Below, piece by piece: positions 1-7,056 of a DNA stretch of 7,864 bases. How positions within the stretch are numbered: position 1 is the stretch's first letter; every line of letters starts with the position of its first letter. The position numbers were made by a program, and so were the translations under genes. The DNA comes from Cytophagaceae bacterium (GTDB lineage: Bacteria > Bacteroidota > Bacteroidia > Cytophagales > Cytophagaceae), in contig JAGKWN010000152.1 in NCBI GenBank assembly GCA_021151805.1, positions 1 through 7,864 on the forward strand, written 5' to 3'. The notes below the pieces were generated by a model. The model was not told where the DNA came from and ran no database searches. It saw only the letters and a list, made by a program, of their open reading frames with translations.

Positions 1-69
1 TATTTGTTTCTATCTAATCAAACGAGAGATTGCTTTGATAAGATACACGGTTTTCTGCGTTTAAATCAT

Positions 70-77
70 TAAATTTG
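70..77 (+). promoter_or_regulatory. Candidate Bacteroidota -7 promoter box for lepA
   Basis: TAAATTTG is an exact match to the TAnnTTTG -7 element used by the primary sigma factor of Bacteroidota. It lies 18 nt before the lepA start codon, so the leader would be very short. No TTG-type -33 element is seen at the usual spacing (a TTTG at 34-37 is too far upstream), so the call rests on one box in AT-rich sequence. If it is not real, lepA is transcribed from outside the window. Confidence 0.35.
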
Positions 78-95
78 TGTAAGAAGAGTAGGTAG

Positions 96-1886
96 ATGGA
101 AAACATTCGTAATTTCTGCATTATTGCACATATTGACCATGGTAAAAGTACCTTGGCAGACAGACTATTAGAATTCACAAGTACCGTATCGAACCGCCAG
201 ATGCAGGCGCAGGTACTGGACGACATGGATCTGGAAAGAGAACGCGGCATCACAATTAAAAGTCATGCCATTCAGATGAATTATATTTTTGAAGGACAAA
301 AATATATTCTGAACCTGATTGATACACCCGGCCACGTCGATTTTTCTTATGAGGTTTCAAGATCCATTGCTGCCTGCGAAGGTGCTTTGCTGATTGTTGA
401 TGCTGCACAAGGAATTGAAGCGCAGACAATATCAAATCTTTATCTGGCACTGGAAAATGACCTGGAGATCATTCCGGTCATGAATAAAATAGACTTACCT
501 GGTGCCATGCCGGAAGAAGTGAAAGACCAGGTAGTAGACCTGTTGGGTTGCGACCGCGACAGCATCATACCTGCCAGCGGTAAAGAAGGTATCGGTATTT
601 ACGATATCCTTGAAGCCATTATCAAACGCATTCCGCCGCCGAAGGGCGATCCGCAAGCACCTTTACAGGCATTGATCTTTGACTCTCAGTTCAACTCATT
701 CAGAGGGATTGAGGTTATGTTCCGTATTTTCAACGGAACAATTAAAAAAGGTGATAAGGTTAAATTCATCAACATTGGTAAAGAATACCATGCAGATGAG
801 ATTGGCGTATTGAAACTTCAGCAGGAACCGCAGCTTGAAATGAGCGCGGGGAATGTGGGTTATATTATTTCCGGTATCAAAGATGCCAAAGACGTTAAAG
901 TAGGAGATACTATTACGCATGTAAGCAAACCGGGCGAACCAATACAAGGTTTTGCAGATGTGAAACCAATGGTATTTGCCGGTATTTATCCGGTTGAAAC
1001 CAGCGAGTTTGAAGATCTGCGTGCAGCCATGGAAAAGCTGCAATTAAATGATGCTTCTTTGGTTTGGGAACCTGAAACATCCATCGCACTTGGCTTTGGT
1101 TTCCGTTGCGGATTCTTAGGCATGCTGCACATGGAAATTGTACAGGAGCGTCTGGAGCGTGAATTCGATATGACGGTTATTACAACAGTACCGTCGGTTC
1201 AGTTCAGAGCATTCTTAACGAAAGGAAATGAGATGGTGATTGTAAATGCACCATCAGACATGCCTGAACCTACCACACTGGATTATATTGAAGAACCATA
1301 TATCAAAGCGCAGATCATTACCAAGGCTGATTTTGTTGGCCCGGTGATTTCGCTGTGTATGGATAAGCGTGGTATCATTACCAATCAGACATACTTAACT
1401 TCGGATCGTGTTGAATTAACTTTCGAACTTCCGTTGGCAGAGATTGTATTTGATTTCTTTGATAAATTAAAAACAATCTCGAAGGGATATGCTTCACTGG
1501 ATTACGAACTGATCGGTTTCCGTGAGTCGAATGTGATCAAGCTTGATATCATGTTGAATGGTGAGAAGGTGGATGCCTTGTCTGCCATTGTGCACAGAGA
1601 TAAAGCCTACGATTGGGGCAAGCGTTTATGCGAAAAACTGAAAGACCTGATCCCGATGCAGATGTTCGAAATTGCTGTTCAGGCGGCAATCGGACAAAAG
1701 ATCATTGCCCGTGAAACCGTAAAAGCGATGCGTAAAAACGTATTGGCAAAATGTTATGGTGGTGATATTTCCCGTAAGAGAAAACTATTGGAAAAGCAGA
1801 AGAAAGGTAAGAAACGTATGCGCCAGGTAGGTAACGTAGAAATTCCACAGGCTGCGTTCATGGCGATCTTGAAATTAGATCAGTAA
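96..1886 (+). CDS. lepA: Elongation factor 4 (LepA), ribosome-associated translational GTPase
   Basis: EF4/LepA is a GTPase related to EF-G that binds the ribosome; back-translocation and a role in 30S biogenesis have both been proposed. At 596 residues it is full length for the family (E. coli about 599). Visible G-domain motifs are the P-loop AHIDHGKST (11-19), switch I RGITIK (50-55), DTPGHVDF (76-83, with the catalytic-type His80) and NKID (130-133). Domain III has FGFRCGFLGMLHME (about 334-347). The LepA-specific C-terminal domain shows AKCYGGDISRKRKLLEKQKK and a basic tail ending in the typical AFMAIL segment, which rules out EF-G, TypA and tetracycline-resistance paralogues. The ATG is chosen because MENIRNFCIIAHIDHGKST is the normal family N-terminus. 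No clear Shine-Dalgarno is needed in this phylum. The gene is probably the first of a lepA-folD-queE cluster, although the 149-bp gap before folD may separate transcripts. Confidence 0.98.
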   Translation: MENIRNFCIIAHIDHGKSTLADRLLEFTSTVSNRQMQAQVLDDMDLERERGITIKSHAIQMNYIFEGQKYILNLIDTPGHVDFSYEVSRSIAACEGALLIVDAAQGIEAQTISNLYLALENDLEIIPVMNKIDLPGAMPEEVKDQVVDLLGCDRDSIIPASGKEGIGIYDILEAIIKRIPPPKGDPQAPLQALIFDSQFNSFRGIEVMFRIFNGTIKKGDKVKFINIGKEYHADEIGVLKLQQEPQLEMSAGNVGYIISGIKDAKDVKVGDTITHVSKPGEPIQGFADVKPMVFAGIYPVETSEFEDLRAAMEKLQLNDASLVWEPETSIALGFGFRCGFLGMLHMEIVQERLEREFDMTVITTVPSVQFRAFLTKGNEMVIVNAPSDMPEPTTLDYIEEPYIKAQIITKADFVGPVISLCMDKRGIITNQTYLTSDRVELTFELPLAEIVFDFFDKLKTISKGYASLDYELIGFRESNVIKLDIMLNGEKVDALSAIVHRDKAYDWGKRLCEKLKDLIPMQMFEIAVQAAIGQKIIARETVKAMRKNVLAKCYGGDISRKRKLLEKQKKGKKRMRQVGNVEIPQAAFMAILKLDQ

Positions 1887-1920
1887 TGCTGAATGCTTAA
1901 CGCGGAAAGCTTAAGGCTTT
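1886..1920 (+). repeat. Degenerate 7-bp tandem repeat array A, abutting the lepA stop codon
   Basis: Five consecutive heptamers in unbroken phase: ATGCTGA, ATGCTTA, ACGCGGA, AAGCTTA, AGGCTTT. The first unit starts on the last base of the lepA stop codon. The consensus is roughly ANGCTTA. The same unit in reverse complement forms array B just before folD. GCTTAAGGCTT (1909-1919) is a perfect 11-bp inverted match to 2021-2031 in array B. Seen directly by phase alignment; the function is unknown. Confidence 0.7.
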
Positions 1921-1953
1921 TCGTTTGTTAACATTAATAGCCTTTCAATACAT

Positions 1954-1961
1954 TATAATTG
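1954..1961 (+). promoter_or_regulatory. Weak candidate -7 box in the AT-rich core upstream of folD
   Basis: TATAATTG matches TAnnTTTG at five of six fixed positions. It lies in the stretch 1921-1981, which is about 79% AT by count. The nearest TTTG upstream (1924-1927) is 26 nt away, longer than the usual spacing. It is the best promoter candidate for folD-queE if they are not read through from lepA, but it is weak evidence. Confidence 0.22.
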
Positions 1962-1981
1962 AATTAATATTAAGTATCACT

Positions 1982-2015
1982 TTAAAGCTGAGAGCTTCCA
2001 GGCCTTCAGCTTTAA
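1982..2015 (+). promoter_or_regulatory. Predicted hairpin in the folD 5' leader
   Basis: TTAAAGCTGA (1982-1991) pairs perfectly with TCAGCTTTAA (2006-2015), giving a 10-bp stem with a 14-nt loop. It ends 20 nt before the folD ATG. No U-run follows, so a simple intrinsic terminator is unlikely. The 3' arm overlaps heptamer array B, so the structure may be a by-product of the repeats or a real leader/attenuation element. No known riboswitch was recognised. Confidence 0.45.
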
Positions 2016-2033
2016 GCTTTAAGCCTTAAGCCT
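1999..2033 (-). repeat. Degenerate 7-bp tandem repeat array B, inverted, abutting the folD start
   Basis: On the plus strand the units are CAGGCCT, TCAGCTT, TAAGCTT, TAAGCCT, TAAGCCT, ending two bases before the folD ATG. Read on the minus strand they become AGGCTTA, AGGCTTA, AAGCTTA, AAGCTGA, AGGCCTG, the same family as array A. Further decayed copies with a one-base slip extend back to about 1983. The two arrays are therefore inverted relative to each other and enclose the whole lepA-folD gap. Confidence 0.7.
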
Positions 2034-2035
2034 AA

Positions 2036-2908
2036 ATGCAATTACTAGACGGTAAAATTACTTCCGATCAGATTAAGGAAGAGTTAAAGAATAAAGTTGA
2101 AGCCATCAAAGCCAAAGGTGGCAAAATACCGCACCTGGCTGCTGTACTGGTAGGTGATAGCGGCGCAGCGGTTACGTATGTGAATGCAAAAGTAAAAGCC
2201 TGCGAACTGGTTGGTTTTAAATCAACGCTCGTAAAACTTCCGGATACTATCAGTGAAGCTGATCTGCTGTCGAAAGTTGCGGAGTTAAATGCGGATAAAG
2301 ATATTGATGGATACATTGTGCAGTTGCCTTTACCAAAGCACATTGATGAACACAAAGTAACGGAAGCAATCTCTCCGGATAAGGATGTGGATGGTTTTCA
2401 CCCGACAAGCCTGGGCAGAATGGTGTTGAACTTACCAACGTACTTACCGGCTACGCCGTACGGCATTATGCAGTTGCTGGAGCGTAACGGTATTGAAACA
2501 GCAGGTAAACACTGCGTAGTGATGGGCAGAAGCCACATCGTTGGTTCGCCCATGAGTATCCTGATGGCTCGAAATACGAATCCCGGTAATGCAACGGTAA
2601 CCATTGTACACTCCCGTACCAAGAACCTGAAGGAACTGACCCTGCAGGCAGATATATTGATTGTAGCGATCGGCAAACCTGAATTTGTTACCGCGGATAT
2701 GGTTAAAGAAGGCGCCGTAGTTGTGGATGTGGGTATTCACCGCATCGATGATGCTTCTAAAAAATCAGGCTTCAGATTACTAGGTGATGTGAAGTTTGAT
2801 GAAGTGGCTCCTAAAACCTCTTATATTTCACCAGTACCGGGCGGTGTTGGTCCAATGACCATTGCTTCTTTATTAATGAATACACTGCAGGCAGCTGCAT
2901 TAAAATAA
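2036..2908 (+). CDS. folD: FolD, bifunctional methylene-THF dehydrogenase / methenyl-THF cyclohydrolase
   Basis: Cytosolic enzyme that interconverts 5,10-methylene-THF, 5,10-methenyl-THF and 10-formyl-THF with NADP(H), feeding purine and formyl-Met synthesis. The length of 290 aa is normal. The catalytic N-terminal domain shows YVNAKVKACE with Tyr48 and Lys52, QLPLP (96-100) and KDVDGFHP (116-123, Asp119 matching the substrate-binding Asp of the human enzyme). The Rossmann domain has ATPYGIM, VVMGRSHIVGSP (GRS at 164-166), VTIVHSRT and GAVVVDVGIHRI. The C-terminal signature PGGVGPMT is at 268-275. One small oddity is HPTSLGRM at 122-129, where the family usually has Asn where Ser125 stands. 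The ATG gives the usual N-terminus MQLLDGKITSDQIK and lies directly after repeat array B. The stop is 5 bp before queE, implying cotranscription. Confidence 0.97.
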   Translation: MQLLDGKITSDQIKEELKNKVEAIKAKGGKIPHLAAVLVGDSGAAVTYVNAKVKACELVGFKSTLVKLPDTISEADLLSKVAELNADKDIDGYIVQLPLPKHIDEHKVTEAISPDKDVDGFHPTSLGRMVLNLPTYLPATPYGIMQLLERNGIETAGKHCVVMGRSHIVGSPMSILMARNTNPGNATVTIVHSRTKNLKELTLQADILIVAIGKPEFVTADMVKEGAVVVDVGIHRIDDASKKSGFRLLGDVKFDEVAPKTSYISPVPGGVGPMTIASLLMNTLQAAALK

Positions 2909-2913
2909 ATCTC

Positions 2914-3531
2914 TTGCAAGTTTCTTCCTCCATACAATCCTTACCTGTCATGGAGTCCTTCTACACCATCCAGGGAGAAGGACATTACCAGGGCAGAGCA
3001 GCTTACTTTATCCGCCTGGCCGGTTGTGATGTAGGCTGTCATTGGTGTGATGTGAAGGAATCATGGGATGCTTCCCAGCACCCGATGCAAACGGTTGAGC
3101 ACATGGTGGATGAAGCGGCGGCTTTTACCGGACGTATTGCTGTTATTACCGGCGGCGAACCCTTGATGCATGATCTGACTAATCTTACGGCTCAGTTAAA
3201 GAGCGAAGGCTTCCGCAACCACATTGAAACAAGCGGTGCGCACCCATTATCCGGTCAGTGGGACTGGATCTGTCTGTCGCCGAAAAAATTCAAGGCTCCT
3301 TTGGATTCGGTGATTGAAGTTTGTGACGAACTGAAGATTATTGTATTCCACCCAAGTGATATAGAGTGGGCGAAGACATTTATTCCGAAGCTTAAAAAAG
3401 GCTGCAAACTGTTCCTGCAACCCGAATGGTCGCGCCAGGAAGAGATGTTGCCGCAGATCATCTCATTTGTGAAAGAGAACCCGGAGTGGGAGATCTCGCT
3501 GCAGATTCACAAATTTATGAATATTCCGTAA
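2914..3531 (+). CDS. queE: QueE, 7-carboxy-7-deazaguanine synthase (radical SAM)
   Basis: Radical-SAM enzyme that converts 6-carboxy-tetrahydropterin to 7-carboxy-7-deazaguanine in the preQ0/queuosine tRNA-modification pathway. With the TTG start it is 205 aa. The substrate loop is FYTIQGEG (16-23). The [4Fe-4S] motif is CxxxCxxC with Cys38, Cys42 and Cys45 in GCDVGCHWCD. The SAM-binding motif is TGGEP (79-83), ETSG is at 105-108, then CLSPKKFKAP, and the C-terminus LQIHKFMNIP is typical of Bacteroidota QueE. Start choice: the first in-frame ATG (2950) is codon 13 and would remove LPV just before MESFYTIQGEG, a segment usually present in relatives; TTG at 2914 keeps it and sits 5 bp after folD. 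No upstream in-frame ATG was found. The other queuosine genes (queC, queD, queF) are not in the window. Family call very secure; start moderately so. Confidence 0.95.
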   Translation: MQVSSSIQSLPVMESFYTIQGEGHYQGRAAYFIRLAGCDVGCHWCDVKESWDASQHPMQTVEHMVDEAAAFTGRIAVITGGEPLMHDLTNLTAQLKSEGFRNHIETSGAHPLSGQWDWICLSPKKFKAPLDSVIEVCDELKIIVFHPSDIEWAKTFIPKLKKGCKLFLQPEWSRQEEMLPQIISFVKENPEWEISLQIHKFMNIP

Positions 3532-3561
3532 CAAGCATTTGTGCCTTCGTAATAGCCCAGT

Positions 3562-4845
3562 TTACTTTTCAATTTTCACCTCCACGCGAACCGTACTTTT
3601 AACCGCATAGGTAATCCAGCAGAGCAATGCCGGTACAATCACCGTGAACTGTCTCGGATAGGCGCTTACCAGCGAGCTTAAGCCTAGGTAAATCAAACAA
3701 AAACCTGTCAGTACAATAATTTCCAACGGTAAATTTTTCCAGTTGATCACCAGTATAACCAATGAAAAGATGGAGGCAAAAAGCAGCAAGCTGTTCACAT
3801 ATACCCGCACTAATGTCGATGGACTTTGGAAATAATACGAAGCCGGAAAGCCATACAACAGGCGGCCAATATTGGCAAACCAGTTCCTGGCATACTTCAC
3901 TGGATTTGATTTGATATGCTGAATAGCGAGCGCTTTAAATACTGAATCGGCTTCTATCACAGTCTGCATACTATTGACTTGTGTAATATCAGCTGCATGG
4001 TTAGCAGCAATTAGTGGAGCATTACAGAAAATCTTACCATGGCAGTTTGCCGTGAAGGTATTGTTGTTCCAATCGCCGTATTCATTCTCATCCAATGAAG
4101 TCATCCAGTACAATACCTTACCGCTTTCACTGCTTAAATAAAAGACTTTGCCGGTAAGCTGCCAGGTATAGATCAGGTAAGGCGCAAGTAAGAGCAGGGC
4201 CGTGCTGAATAGGTATACCAGACGTTTTGAAGCAATGGATGTATGGTCTTTAAAGTAAAAATAAATGGAAACAAACAGTAATGGAAGCAATACATACGCA
4301 AACACAACCTTGGTCAGGATCAGAAAGCCAAAGGTAAAACCTGCAAGGATAATGTATCTGTAGTTGATCGTTTCCTGTTTATGAATACGGATAACCTGAT
4401 AGCTGAATGTTGTAATCAGAAACAGAGTAAAGGTCTCTGTAAGTATGCAGGACATCTCCTGGTAAGCCAGAAAATAACAGCCCCAGCTGAGCGCAACGAT
4501 ACAAGCTGTTTTAAATGAGTTAAACAATAATTCTATGGCTTTGAACAGATAAACAACCGATAGATAATGCAGCAGCGCATTCAATAACGTTATGAAGATC
4601 AGCGGTGCTTTTACTGCAACAAAAGGCATCAGTAGCATCGGATAACCGGGGCCATTGATCAGGTCTATGTTTGGGTAAGCAGGAGAATAGAAGCCATGCA
4701 GCAGGTTCTGTGCAAACTGCAGGTAGCGGGCTTCATCGCCTTCCATCTGATCGGTATGAAAGTGCAGCACATACAAACTATAAAAAAGCAGGAAAGGTAA
4801 AAAAAGTATAAAGGGCGACTTATTTTTTAATGCTGTTGCAGGCAT
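3562..4845 (-). CDS. GT-C fold integral-membrane glycosyltransferase, ArnT/PMT-like
   Basis: Predicted inner-membrane enzyme of 427 aa that would transfer a sugar from a polyprenyl-phosphate donor to an acceptor on the periplasmic side. By eye there are about ten hydrophobic segments: near 12-30, 68-104 (probably two), 114-150 (two), 166-200 (two), 212-232, and three in 350-415. The first periplasmic loop has GDEARY (36-41), the acidic DE pair expected at a GT-C active site, followed by NGPGYP (64-69) as in PMT_2/GT83-type proteins. A soluble loop at about 233-345 contains Cys268 and Cys274, which could form a disulfide. The ATG is the first after an in-frame TGA (4855-4857). The protein is shorter than ArnT (about 550 aa), and no glycan-cluster genes surround it, so donor and acceptor are unknown. 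It converges on queE with a 30-bp gap and diverges from the PorE-like gene. Confidence 0.82.
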   Translation of the reverse strand: MPATALKNKSPFILFLPFLLFYSLYVLHFHTDQMEGDEARYLQFAQNLLHGFYSPAYPNIDLINGPGYPMLLMPFVAVKAPLIFITLLNALLHYLSVVYLFKAIELLFNSFKTACIVALSWGCYFLAYQEMSCILTETFTLFLITTFSYQVIRIHKQETINYRYIILAGFTFGFLILTKVVFAYVLLPLLFVSIYFYFKDHTSIASKRLVYLFSTALLLLAPYLIYTWQLTGKVFYLSSESGKVLYWMTSLDENEYGDWNNNTFTANCHGKIFCNAPLIAANHAADITQVNSMQTVIEADSVFKALAIQHIKSNPVKYARNWFANIGRLLYGFPASYYFQSPSTLVRVYVNSLLLFASIFSLVILVINWKNLPLEIIVLTGFCLIYLGLSSLVSAYPRQFTVIVPALLCWITYAVKSTVRVEVKIEK

Positions 4846-4925
4846 GAATCTGAATCATAAGGTTATCTGTAAAACAAGATAGGTACAATTCGACAATTTT
4901 CAATATGGAAGACAACGATTAGGAA

Positions 4926-4988
4926 ATCCCTAACTCCAAATTCCAAATAGCAAATTCCAAACTCCAAACTCCAAACTCTAAATCCTGA
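4926..4988. repeat. 7-bp tandem repeat, ACTCCAA type, nine units
   Basis: Nine consecutive heptamers in phase: ATCCCTA, ACTCCAA, ATTCCAA, ATAGCAA, ATTCCAA, ACTCCAA, ACTCCAA, ACTCTAA, ATCCTGA. The central seven (4933-4981) are the best, and the outer two are decayed. The array lies in the 229-bp gap between two divergently transcribed genes, about 80 bp from the glycosyltransferase start and 86 bp from the PorE-like start. There are no spacers, so it is not CRISPR. It shares only the period with arrays A and B, not the consensus. Function unknown; it could be replication-slippage product or a protein-binding array. Confidence 0.8.
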
Positions 4989-5074
4989 ATCACAATGAAA
5001 GTTTTCCGCATGAATATTGAAAACAGATTTTGCAGAAAGAATTACTATATTAGGTATTCGTTTAAAGATAAAAT

Positions 5075-7009
5075 ATGAATAGAATTAACACATTCCTAAC
5101 TGTATTTCTTTTATTAGTGTGTATGATGGCAGATGCGCAAGCACCGACTCCCACGTACCATACGAAAAATAAAAAATCAATTGCTTCTTACCAGGAAGCT
5201 GAATTGCTGCAGCAACAGCGTAAATGGAATGAAGCAATCACCATACTTGATGCTGTAATTCAGAAAGACACCGGTTTTGTGGAAGCTTATTTGAAAGTTG
5301 GTGCCATGCAGATGGCAATGGGTAATAAGGCTGCAGCTAAAAAATATTTCTGCAAGGGTTCAGATCTCGATCCGAATGTGAAAGGTTTTGCCGGTGCCTA
5401 TTATACTGCCGGAGAGCTAAGTTATAACGATGGGGAATACGCGAAAGCAAAACGGTATTTCGGTTATGCAATTGCTGTTCATTCAAATGATAAGAAGATC
5501 GTGGAACAGGCTCCCGTATATGTGACCCGCTGCGACTTTGCCCTTGAAATGATGAAACATCCGGTTGATTTTAAACCGGTTCTCATGCCGGCTGCAATCA
5601 ACAGCTCTTTTGCGCAGTCGCACCCGGTATTAACGGCAGACGGCAAGACCATGTATTTTACAACGCTTGCGGGGATGTCCCGTCAGGATGATGAAAACAT
5701 CGTTGTATCTACTCTTAAAGATGGCGTATGGAGTGCTCCGCAAACGATCTCAGACCACATTAATACGAAAGACAATGAAGGTACCTGCTCGGTTTCCATG
5801 GATGGAAATTCGCTGGTATTCGTGGGTTGCGGAAGAGCAGACGGACTAGGTTCCTGTGATTTATACCTGAGTAAACGTGTAAACGGAGTATGGTCTACGC
5901 CTGTTAATCTTGGGGCGGCGATTAATAGTGCAAAATGGGATTCGCATCCGAGCTTATCTGCCGATGGTCGTACATTATACTTCGTCTCTGCCCGTCCGGG
6001 TGGTTATGGAAAAGAAGATATCTATGTGTCTCATCTGAATGATGATGATACCTGGTCGAATGCGATCAATGCCGGAAGTACAATTAATACGCCGGGTACG
6101 GAGTTCTCTCCGTTTATCCATGCAGATGGAACAACCCTGTATTTTTCTTCCAACGGTCTTCTTGGTATGGGCGGATTGGATCTCTTTTATACCAAAGGCA
6201 TGGACACCAGCTGGACGGCACCGGTAAACATGGGATACCCCTTGAATACGAATCTGAACGATGAAACCTTGTTTATTACTGTTGACGGCACTAAAGGATA
6301 TTATTCGCGCTTCGACGGACAGAGTGTGAATTACACTTCACGGATCTTTTTATATGAATTTGATATGCCTGCGTCCTTTAAACCAGCAAAGCTGAGCACA
6401 TATACACAAGGCCATATCTATGATAAGCAAACGAAAAAAGGACTCGGCGCCCGTGTTGAACTGATCGATCTTGCTTCGGGAAAAGTTACTCAATCTGTTC
6501 TATCTGATAGTATTACCGGTCAATATACCATTGTTATTACAGAAGGCAAAGAGTATGCCTTGTATGTGAACCGCGTACATTATTTATTTGAATCGTTGAA
6601 CTTTAACTATATCAAGCCTGCCAGCTTTAACCCGCAAACCCTAGATGTATATTTAACGCCTATTCTTGCAGGTTCCAGAGTGGCACTTAACAATATATTC
6701 TTTGAAACAAATTCATTTGTATTAGAGGATAAATCAAAAATTGAATTGAATAAACTGATTTCCTTTATTCAGTTAAACCCAAAATTGAAGATTGAACTTG
6801 CTGGCTATACGGATAATGTAGGTTCCGCAGAAGCCAACATGAAGCTTTCAAACAATAGAGCGAAAGCTGTATATGATTATTTGCTCGCGCATGGCGTTAA
6901 GGCTGCAAGCATTGTTTATAAAGGTTATGGAGCAAGCAATCCGGTAGCGGATAATGCCACAGAAGAGGGCAGACAGAAAAACAGAAGGCTGGAAATAAAA
7001 ATATTATAA
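5075..7009 (+). CDS. PorE-like outer-membrane/periplasmic protein: TPR, PD40 propeller, CRD, OmpA C-terminal domain
   Basis: A 644-aa exported protein. Signal peptide at 1-23 (hydrophobic TFLTVFLLLVC, likely cut after ADAQA). TPR-like helices at about 35-150. Five PD40/WD40-like blades start near residues 183, 237, 291, 344 and 396, spaced 52-54 aa, with motifs such as HPVLTADGKTMYF, HPSLSADGRTLYF and FSPFIHADGTTLYF. A carboxypeptidase-regulatory-like beta domain begins near GHIYDKQTKKGLGA (446). The OmpA C-terminal domain spans 533-644, with FFETNSF, GYTDNVGS and NRRLE; Asp580 and Arg595 have the spacing of the diaminopimelate-binding pair. This order is that of PorE (PG1058) of Porphyromonas gingivalis, a type IX secretion component thought to tether the complex to peptidoglycan. 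Cytophagales carry several paralogues, so a role in secretion is inferred rather than shown. Cys16 is preceded by LLV, a poor lipobox. Expression ends at the hairpin at 7014-7048. Confidence 0.88.
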   Translation: MNRINTFLTVFLLLVCMMADAQAPTPTYHTKNKKSIASYQEAELLQQQRKWNEAITILDAVIQKDTGFVEAYLKVGAMQMAMGNKAAAKKYFCKGSDLDPNVKGFAGAYYTAGELSYNDGEYAKAKRYFGYAIAVHSNDKKIVEQAPVYVTRCDFALEMMKHPVDFKPVLMPAAINSSFAQSHPVLTADGKTMYFTTLAGMSRQDDENIVVSTLKDGVWSAPQTISDHINTKDNEGTCSVSMDGNSLVFVGCGRADGLGSCDLYLSKRVNGVWSTPVNLGAAINSAKWDSHPSLSADGRTLYFVSARPGGYGKEDIYVSHLNDDDTWSNAINAGSTINTPGTEFSPFIHADGTTLYFSSNGLLGMGGLDLFYTKGMDTSWTAPVNMGYPLNTNLNDETLFITVDGTKGYYSRFDGQSVNYTSRIFLYEFDMPASFKPAKLSTYTQGHIYDKQTKKGLGARVELIDLASGKVTQSVLSDSITGQYTIVITEGKEYALYVNRVHYLFESLNFNYIKPASFNPQTLDVYLTPILAGSRVALNNIFFETNSFVLEDKSKIELNKLISFIQLNPKLKIELAGYTDNVGSAEANMKLSNNRAKAVYDYLLAHGVKAASIVYKGYGASNPVADNATEEGRQKNRRLEIKIL

Positions 7010-7013
7010 ATAA

Positions 7014-7048
7014 AAAAATGTCCCCCGATTGCTACGGGGGACATTTTT
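7014..7048. terminator. Bidirectional intrinsic terminator
   Basis: AAAAATGTCCCCCG (7014-7027) pairs perfectly with CGGGGGACATTTTT (7035-7048): a 14-bp stem with a GC core of six C-G pairs, a 7-nt loop ATTGCTA, and A/T tracts on both sides. It starts 4 nt after the PorE-like stop codon (7009), and its other edge is 8 nt past the stop of the convergent small gene (7057). Placement and symmetry show that it serves both genes. Confidence 0.93.
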
Positions 7049-7056
7049 ATTTATAA

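Noticed and set aside
696..1043. 115-codon minus-strand frame inside lepA
   Set aside because: It lies fully within conserved LepA sequence and has no domain or signal of its own.
1887..2035. Intrinsic terminator after lepA
   Set aside because: Hairpins are possible within the heptamer arrays, but none is followed by a T-run of the needed length on the plus strand.
2250..2740. Overlapping minus-strand open frames across folD (about 60-98 codons)
   Set aside because: They lie wholly inside folD, whose protein motifs are intact, and their translations look like antisense shadow with no recognisable domain.
3532..3561. Terminator between the convergent queE and glycosyltransferase genes
   Set aside because: The 30 bp contain only a 4-bp ACAA/TTGT pairing and no U-run; no intrinsic terminator can be supported.
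4926..4988. CRISPR-like array
   Set aside because: The units are 7 bp and directly adjacent, with no spacers, so this is a simple tandem repeat.
5046..5053. TATATTAG as a -7 box for the PorE-like gene
   Set aside because: One mismatch to TAnnTTTG, and the nearest TTG (5030-5032) is only 13 nt upstream, too short for the usual spacing; the next one (5017-5019) is too far.
5120..5122. Lipoprotein modification at Cys16 of the PorE-like protein
   Set aside because: The residues before the Cys are LLV; a lipobox needs a small residue at -1, and a good type I site (ADAQA) follows.
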